A DNA stretch of 64,000 nt from a virus: positions 62,001 through 126,000 of the IMG/VR virus record IMGVR_UViG_3300032291_001597, one strand, 5' to 3'. Positions 6,498 to 13,581 of the stretch are shown in pieces. Both the position numbers and the translations under genes were made by a program. Below the pieces are notes generated by a model. It worked only from the letters and a program-made list of their open reading frames with translations. It ran no database searches and was not told the DNA's origin. Each line of letters begins with the position of its first letter. Position 1 is the first letter of the stretch.

Positions 6498-6573
6498 TCA
6501 GCCTCGAAGTTTCGCCTCAGAAAATCAGGACTCAGGCTCGAAGACACGCCGACACAAATAAAAAGACAAATAC

Positions 6574-6602
6574 TTGACAGATTGTAAATAAACCTATAAT
6601 CT
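6574..6602 (+). promoter_or_regulatory. Promoter of the 6642-6875 gene
   Basis: A perfect TTGACA (6574-6579) is followed by a perfect TATAAT (6595-6600) after 15 bp, or TAATCT (6597-6602) after 17 bp. Confidence 0.6.
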
Positions 6603-6641
6603 TGATACATAGGGAAATTCCCTAAGGAAAAAGGAGTTGAA

Positions 6642-6875
6642 ATGCCTGAGAACAAATCAAAGTGCTACTACTGCGATGCCGAAGACTTTAACGACAAAGA
6701 GTTGTGTGCCGAGACTTACAAGGGCGAGTTAAATCACGCCGAGCAGAAGTGGTGTGAGTATTGCGAAGAGCAACCTGTCGACAATCAAGACGGGGACAAC
6801 GACCACTGCGCTCAGTGCTACTACGAGTGGAAAGCCGAAGAGCGTGGTCGCAACTGGGATTACTACCACGCCTAA
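6642..6875 (+). CDS. Cysteine-rich zinc-binding protein
   Basis: 77 aa, ATG at 6642 behind AAAAAGGAG. It contains three CxxC pairs (CYYC near residue 8, CEYC near 38, CAQC near 58) plus other Cys and His, and is strongly acidic (VDNQDGDNDH). This is a multi-zinc small protein, probably a protein- or nucleic-acid-binding adaptor. It resembles many uncharacterised phage zinc proteins but I cannot name a family. Single-gene unit with a strong promoter. Confidence 0.7.
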   Translation: MPENKSKCYYCDAEDFNDKELCAETYKGELNHAEQKWCEYCEEQPVDNQDGDNDHCAQCYYEWKAEERGRNWDYYHA

Positions 6876-6894
6876 AAAATCTTTTACGACACGC

Positions 6895-6922
6895 TTGACA
6901 AATGTCAATTAGTTCATAATAA
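6895..6922 (+). promoter_or_regulatory. Promoter of the membrane-protein cluster
   Basis: A perfect TTGACA (6895-6900) is followed by TAATAA (6917-6922) at 16 bp, within an A/T-rich stretch. Confidence 0.55.
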
Positions 6923-6958
6923 TAGTTATGTAGTCAAACAAACTACAAAGGAGAAGAA

Positions 6959-7177
6959 ATGAAGTATGTAATCCGCCGAGCAATCGCGTCAGTAGTTCTA
7001 TCACCTGTGGTGGTAATCGCTTATGTAATTTTCTATGCCGTTCTAGTTGGGCTTGGCGCTCAGCCGGGAAACAATGTCGAAGGCGTTATTGCTAATGGTT
7101 GGCTCATCGCTCTCGGAGTTGGAGTGGTATTCACTTTCTGGACTCAGATACAGAAACTAGTTAGCGGGGTGAAGTAG
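6959..7177 (+). CDS. Small membrane protein, two predicted TM helices
   Basis: 72 aa, ATG at 6959 behind AAAGGAGAAG. Hydrophobic segments at about 10-32 and 47-65 are separated by a short polar loop (GAQPGNNVEG), with a positively charged N-terminus and C-terminus. It could be holin-like, but nothing specific supports that. The stop overlaps the GTG of the next tiny gene. Confidence 0.65.
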   Translation: MKYVIRRAIASVVLSPVVVIAYVIFYAVLVGLGAQPGNNVEGVIANGWLIALGVGVVFTFWTQIQKLVSGVK

Positions 7178-7266
7178 TGCGGGAGATTATCATCGCGCTC
7201 GCGGTCTTCAATGTAATCGCTGGTGCCTACCTATTCGCTTGGTCAATCAAGCAAATCAAGAAATAG
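7177..7266 (+). CDS. 29-aa single-pass membrane peptide
   Basis: GTG at 7177 overlaps the TAG of the previous gene (TAGTG). The peptide is one hydrophobic helix (EIIIALAVFNVIAGAYLFAW) with a basic C-terminus (KQIKK). The tight coupling and clean topology suggest a real micro-protein that might pair with its neighbour. No family is assigned. Confidence 0.45.
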   Translation: MREIIIALAVFNVIAGAYLFAWSIKQIKK

Positions 7267-7268
7267 GA

Positions 7269-7274
7269 TAGAAT
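7269..7274 (+). promoter_or_regulatory. -10 box of a leaderless gene
   Basis: TAGAAT ends exactly 6 nt before the ATG at 7281, where transcription would begin. No ribosome site precedes that ATG. The same geometry recurs at 9573, 11605 and, on the - strand, 13582. Confidence 0.5.
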
Positions 7275-7280
7275 AAAACT

Positions 7281-7535
7281 ATGACAAAGCCAATTTTTGA
7301 AATGGAATCTGACGAAGAAATCGTTCAGTATCTCACCGAATCTCAGACAGATTGGGAAAATGGTCTTACCGACCTACAAAATCTCAACGAGTATCCAGAC
7401 GATGAACTGCTAAACATCTATTCAGCAATGGAGTATGTGCGAGAAGCAAAACTTGGTTCTGAAATCAATGGAGATTTTGAAAAGTCAATTCTTGGTGAAG
7501 CAAGTCGCCGACTTGGGTTTATCCCGTTTAAATAG
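7281..7535 (+). CDS. Small acidic hypothetical protein
   Basis: 84 aa. ATG at 7281 has no Shine-Dalgarno but stands 6 nt after a TAGAAT box, so translation is probably leaderless. The protein is acidic and helical (SDEEIVQYLTESQTDWENGLTDL; DDELLNIYSAMEYVREAK). No family is recognised. It separates two sets of membrane-protein genes. Confidence 0.6.
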   Translation: MTKPIFEMESDEEIVQYLTESQTDWENGLTDLQNLNEYPDDELLNIYSAMEYVREAKLGSEINGDFEKSILGEASRRLGFIPFK

Positions 7536-7563
7536 AAACAAAAAGAAAAGGACAAAAGACAAA

Positions 7564-7782
7564 ATGAAACTTACAAAATCAGACTGGTCTGCTATTAGCG
7601 CCACGATTTATGCCTTAGTTGGGGTGTTCGCAATGCTCGCGCTAGGCAACATTCTTGGCACGCTCAATCCGCTCAATGTGTTTCTGTGCTTAGGCGCAAT
7701 CATTATCTGTCTAGCACTGGCTAGTTTGGCAAAAGAAAAGTCACTAATTGAAGCCGAGTGGGAGTCAGAAGATGAAGTCTAA
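7564..7782 (+). CDS. Small membrane protein, two predicted TM helices
   Basis: 72 aa. ATG at 7564 lies behind AAAAGGACAAAAG; upstream codons in frame belong to the neighbour. TM segments are at about 10-30 and 36-55, with an acidic tail (EAEWESEDEV). Its end overlaps the next gene by 11 nt. Function unknown. Confidence 0.6.
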   Translation: MKLTKSDWSAISATIYALVGVFAMLALGNILGTLNPLNVFLCLGAIIICLALASLAKEKSLIEAEWESEDEV

Positions 7783-7975
7783 GTGGTTCAAGTTCTGGTA
7801 TAGAACTTTCAAAACTTGGAGCAACTATCACTACCGAATGTTCCACGCTTTCTCTTGGCTGTCCTATAATGCTTATGATAAAGTCAAGCGAGACTTGCGG
7901 AGACACGAACGAGTCCGTGATGGGTTGCTTACAATATTCGCGCGATGGGTGCGGAAACTAGTCAGGAGAAGGTAA
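7772..7975 (+). CDS. Small very basic aromatic-rich protein
   Basis: 67 aa, ATG at 7772 inside the end of the previous gene. It is rich in Lys, Arg, Trp, Tyr and Phe (KWFKFWYRTFKTW; RDLRRHERVRDG; ends RKLVRRR). It may bind membranes peripherally or nucleic acid; this cannot be decided from sequence. Its acidic upstream neighbour and the overlap suggest coupled translation, perhaps of partners. Confidence 0.55.
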   Translation: MKSKWFKFWYRTFKTWSNYHYRMFHAFSWLSYNAYDKVKRDLRRHERVRDGLLTIFARWVRKLVRRR

Positions 7976-7976
7976 G

Positions 7977-8117
7977 TTGGAAATCTTTTTTATAGTCTTA
8001 GGGGCAATAGCACTTACGCTGGGTATTTTTGTCGTCGCCACGCTTGCGCTTGGTCTATCAATCATTAGAAATGCGCCGAAATGGTTCGAAAACGCAGAAT
8101 ATGGCGACGAAGACTAA
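7977..8117 (+). CDS. 46-aa single-pass membrane protein
   Basis: TTG at 7977, 2 bp after the previous stop, behind a good AGGAGAAGG (7964-7972). One TM helix (FFIVLGAIALTLGIFVVATLAL is too long for a loop) is followed by a polar acidic tail (NAEYGDED). Last gene of the operon before border element copy 9. Function unknown. Confidence 0.5.
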   Translation: MEIFFIVLGAIALTLGIFVVATLALGLSIIRNAPKWFENAEYGDED

Positions 8118-8143
8118 AAATTAGATGCCGATGGTCCCAGGGT

Positions 8144-8168
8144 AAAGGGGTAGTCGGTTATCCGAGCG
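8144..8168 (+). repeat. Interspersed border element, copy 9
   Basis: AAAGGGGT, AGTCGG, TTATCC, GAGCG. It lies 31 bp upstream of the promoter of the deacetylase-like gene. Confidence 0.7.
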
Positions 8169-8199
8169 AAATCGTCGATTCGCGCTCGCAAAACTCGAC

Positions 8200-8228
8200 T
8201 TGACAACACAATGGCTATTTGATACAGT
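8200..8228 (+). promoter_or_regulatory. Promoter of the deacetylase-fold gene
   Basis: A perfect TTGACA (8200-8205) and TACAGT (8223-8228) are separated by exactly 17 bp. An in-frame TTG at 8219 lies inside this promoter and so cannot be the start. Confidence 0.65.
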
Positions 8229-8263
8229 TATCAGGTAATCAGAAGACGAAAGGACAAAAACTT

Positions 8264-9253
8264 ATGACTACTCACCAACTAAAGGTCGCATATAGCCCCG
8301 ACTACCTGAACTGGCAACTTGGCTCAGGCGATGGCAACCACCCTACTCAGCCGATTCGTGCGCGTATCGCGCTGGAGTGGCTGAAGGAAGACCTAGGCTC
8401 AGAAGTTGATGTTATCGACCCTGATATCAAGCGAGCAGACAGACGCGAGTTGGAGACTATCCACCACCCTGCCTTTGTCAGTGAAGTTCTAGACCTTGGA
8501 GAGTGTGCCGACTGGACAGACTCAAAACCACAGATGGGACAGACTGCGCTAAAGATGTTTTCTGGAACTGCGCGACTAGTCGAGATGATTATTCGTAATC
8601 AGACAAAGATTGGCTTCAACCCACAGGGAGCAAAGCACCACGCGCAATACCGAACTTCAGAAGGTTTCTGCGTGTTCAATGACTTCGCTTGGGCTGCCAA
8701 AGCCTTCAAGCGTGCTGGACTCAAGGTTGTTTACATCGACTGGGATGTAAACGCTGGTGATGGTGTTCAGAACTTGCTTGCCGATACAGACATTCCAACC
8801 TTCAGTATTCACGGGCACGGGATTTACCCAACTCATTCCGACACTTGGAATGGTGACTACGAAAACAAGAAGACCAAAGGAAACTACACTTGGCACAACG
8901 AAGAGAAGCACTGGTATAACTGGTGCTTGGTTCGTGGCGAAGGCGATGCTGGATTCAAGTGGGCTATCGACGAGATTGCCGAGAAGGTCGCCGAGTATCA
9001 GCCTGATGTGATTCTGCTTGCTACTGGAGCAGATGGTCACGAAGGTGAGCGCTGGGGACTGAAATATACCTTCGATGGCTACGCCTATGCGTCAAAGGTC
9101 ATCGCTGAACTAGCAAACAAGTATGCCGATGGTCGCGTGTTGATTGGTGGCGCTGGTGGTTATCAGCCTTACACCCACACCCCGCGTATCTGGGCAAATG
9201 TCGTAAGGGACATCTATACTCAAACTAATGAAGGAGATACTAATGCCAACTAA
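8264..9253 (+). CDS. Histone-deacetylase-fold hydrolase with altered zinc site
   Basis: 329 aa, ATG at 8264 behind GAAAGGA. It belongs to the arginase/deacetylase superfamily, related to class II HDACs, AcuC and acetylpolyamine amidohydrolases. Visible landmarks: the catalytic His pair H125-H126 (AKHHAQYRTSEGFCVFND), D159-W-D161-V-N163-A-GDG for the metal loop, D257 (TGADGHEGE) and Y300 (GGAGGYQPY). In known enzymes the metal ligands are two Asp and one His; here the His position is Asn163. The rest of the site is intact, so the protein may use another metal geometry, have weak activity, or act as a binder. Possible substrates are acetylated host proteins, polyamines or a modified nucleotide. 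It overlaps the next gene by 11 bp. Confidence 0.85.
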   Translation: MTTHQLKVAYSPDYLNWQLGSGDGNHPTQPIRARIALEWLKEDLGSEVDVIDPDIKRADRRELETIHHPAFVSEVLDLGECADWTDSKPQMGQTALKMFSGTARLVEMIIRNQTKIGFNPQGAKHHAQYRTSEGFCVFNDFAWAAKAFKRAGLKVVYIDWDVNAGDGVQNLLADTDIPTFSIHGHGIYPTHSDTWNGDYENKKTKGNYTWHNEEKHWYNWCLVRGEGDAGFKWAIDEIAEKVAEYQPDVILLATGADGHEGERWGLKYTFDGYAYASKVIAELANKYADGRVLIGGAGGYQPYTHTPRIWANVVRDIYTQTNEGDTNAN

Positions 9254-9575
9254 TCAAGAGATTCGCGAACAAGGTATTGGGAGTAACTTCTCAGTGCTGA
9301 ACCCCGAAGATGGTTACCGAAAGGATAACTCTCTATGGTTTGGTAAGTGTAGCGAGTGCGGAGAGAAAGTAAGTCAGTCTCTACACCACAACTACTGGCA
9401 ACACACCAAATTCTTGGAGAAGGGCTATGGCTCTAAGCAACAGTGGGAAGAGAACAGGTGGCACTCACAGGCCACTTCCACTGGCTTGGACTACTGCCCC
9501 GTCGCTAAGGGAGACCCCGACACCTGCGTAGTTTGGTACTATGACGAAAACAATGAGAAGGTTTTTGTATCATAG
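9243..9575 (+). CDS. Small zinc-binding hypothetical protein
   Basis: 110 aa, ATG at 9243 behind AAGGAG, inside the end of the deacetylase-like gene. CSECGEKVSQSLHHNYWQH forms a CxxC plus HH/H cluster, and later Cys residues (DYCPVAKGDPDTC) complete a likely zinc site. Aromatic residues are frequent. The family is not recognised. Overlap suggests coupling, and it may work with the hydrolase. Confidence 0.6.
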   Translation: MPTNQEIREQGIGSNFSVLNPEDGYRKDNSLWFGKCSECGEKVSQSLHHNYWQHTKFLEKGYGSKQQWEENRWHSQATSTGLDYCPVAKGDPDTCVVWYYDENNEKVFVS

Positions 9576-9578
9576 AAT
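9573..9578 (+). promoter_or_regulatory. -10 box of a leaderless gene
   Basis: TAGAAT ends 6 nt before the ATG at 9585, the same arrangement as at 7269. It overlaps the stop codon of the previous gene. Confidence 0.45.
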
Positions 9579-9584
9579 AGAACT

Positions 9585-9728
9585 ATGACCACAGAGTTAC
9601 TGCCGATTCTAATATCAGTCCTAGTGCTGATATTAGTTTGGGCAGTTTTCTTTTTCAGCATTATGTATCTAATCACAGTTGTATTCGAAAAACTTGAAGA
9701 GCATAGAAATCAAAATAAGGAGCGATGA
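9585..9728 (+). CDS. 47-aa single-pass membrane protein
   Basis: ATG at 9585, possibly leaderless. Residues 5-33 are a continuous hydrophobic stretch, followed by a polar helical tail (EKLEEHRNQNKER). The stop overlaps the ribosome site of the next gene. No family assigned. Confidence 0.5.
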   Translation: MTTELLPILISVLVLILVWAVFFFSIMYLITVVFEKLEEHRNQNKER

Positions 9729-9729
9729 A

Positions 9730-9897
9730 ATGGGAGAAGTATTTTTTGTTCTAGTTATTGGACTAGCAGTTGTTGCCTCGATTACTTGGCTGCTCGATGG
9801 CTACAAGAAAGAACTAAGAGACCAACAGAATAAGAGAGATGTATCCCCTATGCTGGGAGTCGTCTTACCGAACAAGAAGGACAAGAAAGATGAATAG
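9730..9897 (+). CDS. 55-aa single-pass membrane protein
   Basis: ATG at 9730 behind AAGGAGCG. One TM helix (VFFVLVIGLAVVASITWLL) is followed by a basic soluble tail (KKELRDQQNKRD; ends KKDKKDE). It overlaps the next gene by 8 nt. Function unknown. Confidence 0.5.
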   Translation: MGEVFFVLVIGLAVVASITWLLDGYKKELRDQQNKRDVSPMLGVVLPNKKDKKDE

Positions 9898-10066
9898 TTG
9901 GATTGTTAGATTGAAAGATGTAGTTTGGACTGCTGTGTTTGCTGTCGCGCTCGCGGTAGTGGCTATTCTCGTATCACTGGTTGTGCCGAGTGCTATTTCG
10001 CTAGTGCTCGCGCTTGGGTTAGCCTCAGTTTCACTCGCCCTACTATCTTGGAGAGTCGCTAGATAG
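9890..10066 (+). CDS. 58-aa membrane protein, two predicted TM helices
   Basis: ATG at 9890 behind AAGAAAG, inside the previous gene. After an amphipathic start (SWIVRLKDVVW) come two hydrophobic segments (14-32, 35-53) and a basic end. It contains CGCGCTCGCG in the VALAV codons. Function unknown. Confidence 0.5.
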   Translation: MNSWIVRLKDVVWTAVFAVALAVVAILVSLVVPSAISLVLALGLASVSLALLSWRVAR

Positions 10067-10068
10067 TT

Positions 10069-10443
10069 ATGAGTGATAAGAGATACAAGGTTCCGATTCC
10101 CGTAAAGCCTGAAGACCTTTATGCCGTAAGGGAAAAGGTCAAGCCTGCTGGAGCGTTCGTCGTAGGCGGGGGAGTGGTTGATGAAGTCAGACTATCTGCT
10201 GTTGTGTATCGCAATTTGATGTCGCGCAAGTCTCTCACCATTCACCACTTACAACGCCGATTGAATGAACTTGGCTTCACTTCCGCCTATCTAGACAAAG
10301 ATGGCTGGTTCGATGAAGGAACTAAGTCAGCAATTAGGTTATTTCAAGAAGCAAATGGACTAGCACCAACTGGGATGGTAGATGCCGATACTATAACTAA
10401 AATCTTCGATGGAGACCCGAACGTAGTAGTTGTTTTAGACTAA
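10069..10443 (+). CDS. Peptidoglycan-binding-domain protein
   Basis: 124 aa, ATG at 10069, two bases after the previous stop. Residues about 58-115 match the PG_binding_1 repeat: HHLQRRLNELGF, then DGWFDEGTKSAIRLFQEANGL and PTGMVDADTITKIF. This domain binds peptidoglycan in many lysins, but here there is no catalytic domain and no signal peptide. The N-terminal 55 residues are unrecognised (glycine-rich AGAFVVGGGVVDE). It could be a lysin accessory subunit or a virion part. It follows directly on a run of membrane proteins, which hints at an envelope-related module. Confidence 0.7.
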   Translation: MSDKRYKVPIPVKPEDLYAVREKVKPAGAFVVGGGVVDEVRLSAVVYRNLMSRKSLTIHHLQRRLNELGFTSAYLDKDGWFDEGTKSAIRLFQEANGLAPTGMVDADTITKIFDGDPNVVVVLD

Positions 10444-10447
10444 AAAT

Positions 10448-10473
10448 AAAAGGGGTGCCAGATTCTCTGTGCG
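10448..10473 (+). repeat. Degenerate border element
   Basis: AAAAGGGGT, GCCAG, ATTCTCT, GTGCG keeps the first half and spacing of the element but has several changes in the second half. It lies just after a stop codon, as other copies do. Confidence 0.35.
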
Positions 10474-10563
10474 ATGTTTCCCACTCGCGAACACCTATTG
10501 CTTTTACCCCCGGCCTGAGTTATCTTTATTGACAGAAAGACTTACTAACAGAAAGAAGAAGAA

Positions 10564-11109
10564 ATGACAGAATTTCTCAAAAGAAATCAAAAATTACCAC
10601 CGAACCTGATTGAAATAGTAGCAACCATCTCGGATATGGAACTTCGCGATACCTACGTTCGTGCGCTTAGAAACAAGGGCTGGACCCTACAAAGTATTGC
10701 CGAAGCCTGCGATGTATCCCGCGAGCGCGTTCGCCAAATCTGCGAGATGCCTGAGTCCAAGTTGTTTGACTCAGTGGTAGTTCCTAGTCCGCCACTGAAG
10801 CAGATACGCGAGAAGGTTGTATACGCAGAGCCAACAAAGGAAACTTTAGACAGGTTGCTGGAACTAAAGCCACTTGCTCAACAGGTGCGCTCTCACGCAA
10901 CTCGTTATCGTGCCGAAGCAGAAGAATACACTCGCCTGCTGAACCACGCTCACAAGGTAGAAGGAGTATCGCTATACAACCTAGCCAGACATCTAGGAGT
11001 TACCTATCCCGCTATTCGATTCCGATTGACTCGATACGGATATCTAGACGCTGGTAATGGAACTAGCAAGGTATACAACCCAATCCTTACTAAGAACCGT
11101 GCTCTCTAA
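10564..11109 (+). CDS. Double helix-turn-helix DNA-binding protein
   Basis: 181 aa, ATG at 10564 behind AGAAAGAAGAAG. A sigma-region-4-like HTH lies at about 40-60 (GWTLQSIAEACDVSRERVRQI), a helical linker follows (LKPLAQQVRSHATRYRAEAEEY), and a second HTH lies at about 138-162 (VSLYNLARHLGVTYPAIRFRL). The protein at 14390-14899 has the same layout, and the two genes flank the large terminase. A role as small terminase subunit or as a late-gene regulator is possible; sequence alone does not decide. Ended by a bidirectional terminator. Confidence 0.7.
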   Translation: MTEFLKRNQKLPPNLIEIVATISDMELRDTYVRALRNKGWTLQSIAEACDVSRERVRQICEMPESKLFDSVVVPSPPLKQIREKVVYAEPTKETLDRLLELKPLAQQVRSHATRYRAEAEEYTRLLNHAHKVEGVSLYNLARHLGVTYPAIRFRLTRYGYLDAGNGTSKVYNPILTKNRAL

Positions 11110-11124
11110 ATCAGAGCAAAAAGA

Positions 11125-11157
11125 AAACCCCTAGACCAAAATCTAGGGGTTTCTTTT
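11125..11157. terminator. Bidirectional terminator between convergent genes
   Basis: AAACCCCTAGA (11125-11135) and TCTAGGGGTTT (11142-11152) form a perfect 11-bp stem with a CCAAAA loop, followed by a T-rich run. The other strand also has a T run, so it serves both the gene ending at 11109 and that ending at 11172. Confidence 0.9.
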
Positions 11158-11171
11158 TAGTTTGCGGATAC

Positions 11172-11522
11172 TTACTTCAGAACCGAGAGCAGTTTGTCTT
11201 CCTGCTCTTTAGTTAGACCTAGAGTCTCGCCTTCGTCGTCTGCTCCACCAGTGATTACTATGTCGCCCATTATTAGGTCAGTCTTGCCGTAAGACAACTC
11301 CCACAAATATGTAGCAACAAAGTTGAATGGCAGACCATCGAGTTTGCCTTCTTCGTTACACCACATAGTTAGGTCATCTACTGGCTTCTCCAGTGGGACA
11401 GCCTGAATGTAGCCACCAACCGATGACTTCAGGTATTGGTATTCTGCTTTGTCAGAACCTTCTGGTATCGTCTCAATAATTATTTCGCTATTAGTTGTAA
11501 TGCGGATAGCCGTCTTTGACAT
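11172..11522 (-). CDS. DUF3846-like protein
   Basis: 116 aa, ATG at 11522 behind AAGGAGACA on the - strand. The pattern YLKSSVGGYIQAVPL, LTMWCNEEGKLDGLPFN and MGDIVITGG fits DUF3846, a family of small proteins of phages, plasmids and integrative elements that some authors link to anti-restriction contexts; the activity is not established. It is transcribed opposite to its neighbours from its own promoter (11563-11591). Confidence 0.75.
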   Translation of the reverse strand: MSKTAIRITTNSEIIIETIPEGSDKAEYQYLKSSVGGYIQAVPLEKPVDDLTMWCNEEGKLDGLPFNFVATYLWELSYGKTDLIMGDIVITGGADDEGETLGLTKEQEDKLLSVLK

Positions 11523-11562
11523 CTTGTCTCCTTGTTCAATAAGCGATGATGCTTATGGAATA

Positions 11563-11591
11563 AGTAAACCATAATCTATCGCTCTTGTCAA
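11563..11591 (-). promoter_or_regulatory. Promoter of the DUF3846-like gene
   Basis: On the - strand, TTGACA (11591-11586) and TTTACT (11568-11563) are 17 bp apart. The -35 box overlaps that of the divergent terminase promoter within CTTGTCAAG. Confidence 0.55.
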
Positions 11592-11611
11592 GCGTGTCTT
11601 ATGTAATAATA
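11585..11611 (+). promoter_or_regulatory. Promoter of the terminase gene, probably leaderless
   Basis: TTGTCA (11585-11590) overlaps the - strand -35 box. TAATAAT (11605-11611 by the reading of the line, last base 6 nt before the ATG) gives a start of transcription at or near the A of ATG at 11617. No Shine-Dalgarno is present. Confidence 0.45.
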
Positions 11612-11616
11612 GACCT

Positions 11617-13014
11617 ATGGCTAAATCTATTATGGAACAAATTGCGATGCTCCCCGATGATGAGCGAGCAGTCGTTCTTGCTGGAATGGATGCGGACACC
11701 CTTATGTGGGACTGGTCAGTTTGGGGAAGACCAGAGCAACAGGCTCCACAGGGGGACTGGAACATCTGGATGTATATGGCTGGTCGTGGTGCTGGTAAGA
11801 CTAGGACTGCTGCTGAGTGGGTTAGAGAAGAAGCCAAATACACCAATACGGGTCAGAGAAGATTCGGACTAGTTGCTAGAACTGCTGCCGATGTTCGTGA
11901 CGTTATCGTTGAAGGTGAGTCAGGAATTATGAATGTGTCTGCTCCAAGTGAGAAGCCACTCTATGAACCATCAAAGCGAAGACTCACTTGGCCCAATGGC
12001 AACACTGCCACTCTCTTCACAGCCGATGAACCAGACTCACTTCGTGGACCCCAGTTCACTCACGCTTGGGGAGATGAGATTGCTTCTTGGAGACAGACCC
12101 CAGATGGCGCTGGTATGACAGCCTTCGACAACCTTCGTGTTGGAACTCGTCTAGGCGCACACCCAAAGATTATGATTACCACTACGCCTAAGCGCGTGCC
12201 AGTTCTATATCAGTTGTTGGCTGAGAATACCAAAGACCCTAGCCGTGTAGTTATCACTCGCGGTTCAACACTCGACAACTCAGGTAACTTGTCTAACGCA
12301 TACCTTGACGCAATCACTGGAGTGTATGCGGGCACTCGTCTTGCCCAACAGGAACTCTATGGTGAGATGCTGGACAATGTTGAAGGCGCACTATGGACCG
12401 ATGAGTTACTGAGTAGGTATCGCGAAAACGTAATGCCACTTAGTGCTCCACTTCGCATCATAGGTGTAGACCCTTCAGTAGCAGAGAACCCAAGGGATGA
12501 ATGTGGAATTGTTGTGTGTGCTTCAACTGCCGAGCGTGACTTGTATAAGCGCAATGCTTGGGTGTTAGAAGACGCAACCATCCACGGTTCACCTGAAGTG
12601 TGGGCGAACAAAGTAGTTCAGATGGCACGCAAGTGGGGTTGCCCAGTCGTAGCCGAAATCAACCAAGGTGGTGCCTTAGTTCGTAATGCCATCAATGCGA
12701 TTGACCCGAACATCAAGGTGCTGGAAGTTCACTCTAAATATGGCAAAGCCCTACGTGCCGAGCCAGTAGTTCTTGGATATGAACAAGGTCGCGTTCACCA
12801 CTTGGGATACCACGCAGACCTAGAGAGTCAGATGCTTGCTTGGATTCCAGGAGAAGGCAAATCACCAGACCGTGTAGACGCGTTAGTTCACGCGCTAACA
12901 GCACTGATGATTAAGCCACCTGCTGGATTCGTTGGGGGAAAACTTACTGCTAGGTCATTCGCATCTCGGAGAATTCCAGAAGCGAAGAGCACCTTCTTCA
13001 GACTTAGTAAGTAA
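11617..13014 (+). CDS. terL: Terminase large subunit
   Basis: 465 aa. The ATPase that drives DNA into the prohead and the nuclease that cuts concatemers. Walker A is GRGAGKT (56-62); Walker B is HAWGDE with D153 and E154; TTTPKR (about 188-193) fits the coupling motif. The C-terminal RNase H-like nuclease shows D285 (IIGVDPSV) and D421 (PDRVDALVHA). Length and motifs agree with phage large terminases. The start is the ATG at 11617, which lacks a ribosome site and is probably leaderless. It is unusual that the portal does not follow directly: a - strand phosphatase and an 0.8-kb gap intervene. Confidence 0.95.
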   Translation: MAKSIMEQIAMLPDDERAVVLAGMDADTLMWDWSVWGRPEQQAPQGDWNIWMYMAGRGAGKTRTAAEWVREEAKYTNTGQRRFGLVARTAADVRDVIVEGESGIMNVSAPSEKPLYEPSKRRLTWPNGNTATLFTADEPDSLRGPQFTHAWGDEIASWRQTPDGAGMTAFDNLRVGTRLGAHPKIMITTTPKRVPVLYQLLAENTKDPSRVVITRGSTLDNSGNLSNAYLDAITGVYAGTRLAQQELYGEMLDNVEGALWTDELLSRYRENVMPLSAPLRIIGVDPSVAENPRDECGIVVCASTAERDLYKRNAWVLEDATIHGSPEVWANKVVQMARKWGCPVVAEINQGGALVRNAINAIDPNIKVLEVHSKYGKALRAEPVVLGYEQGRVHHLGYHADLESQMLAWIPGEGKSPDRVDALVHALTALMIKPPAGFVGGKLTARSFASRRIPEAKSTFFRLSK

Positions 13015-13575
13015 TTACTTACGCCAGTCCTGCGGGTCGATAGATAGCAACCACTCGTTAAAGTTTTCGTTAGTTAGGGATGCGCTTCCGCGATTGTCCT
13101 TCACCAACTGGATTGCTTCTTCTGCCGAGTAGCCTTCGCGAATTAGAACCAATGCGGTTACTATCCCTGAGCGGTTCAGTCCTGCTTGGCATCTAACTAG
13201 GACTCGTTTACCACGCTTCCAATTAGAGTGCGCTACTAGAACTATGTCCCGTAGGTCTTCGACATCGAAGTCAGTCATATCGCCGTCATAGATGCCGAAC
13301 CTAATCTCCTTCACCCACCAGTCCACAGGTTGTGCCGATGAATACATCGTCACTACTAAGTCGAAGTCTTCAGGGGTAATGAAAGCACCAGAGCCGAACC
13401 TTTGTGTGCGGACAGTGTCAGTTGAGTCAGTGCCACCTTGCCACAGACCCGGAGCAATCTCATCCCAGAGTCTCATAGGCATACGGTGACCCTTGTAGGT
13501 CTCGTTAGTCAATGCCGATAGGCTTGTGTTAGTTAGGTTAGTTGTCAATTCAGATTTCCTTTCGTAATTTCTCAT
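13015..13575 (-). CDS. Dual-specificity-type protein phosphatase
   Basis: 186 aa on the - strand, its stop touching the end of the terminase gene. The Cx5R active-site loop is C129-QAGLN-R135 followed by SG; the usual His before the Cys is Arg128. IYDGDMTDFD upstream supplies candidate general-acid aspartates. Members remove phosphate from protein Tyr/Ser/Thr, and some from nucleotides or lipids. A phage copy could act on host or phage phosphoproteins, perhaps opposing the kinase-like domains of the giant proteins; that is speculation. ATG at 13575 sits 6 nt after TAACAT (leaderless); an alternative is TTG at 13548 behind GAAAGGAAA. Confidence 0.85.
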   Translation of the reverse strand: MRNYERKSELTTNLTNTSLSALTNETYKGHRMPMRLWDEIAPGLWQGGTDSTDTVRTQRFGSGAFITPEDFDLVVTMYSSAQPVDWWVKEIRFGIYDGDMTDFDVEDLRDIVLVAHSNWKRGKRVLVRCQAGLNRSGIVTALVLIREGYSAEEAIQLVKDNRGSASLTNENFNEWLLSIDPQDWRK

Positions 13576-13581
13576 AACCCA

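Noticed and set aside
10529-10534. TTGACA before the 10564 gene as a promoter
   Set aside because: No acceptable -10 box is found 15-19 bp downstream, so it was not annotated.
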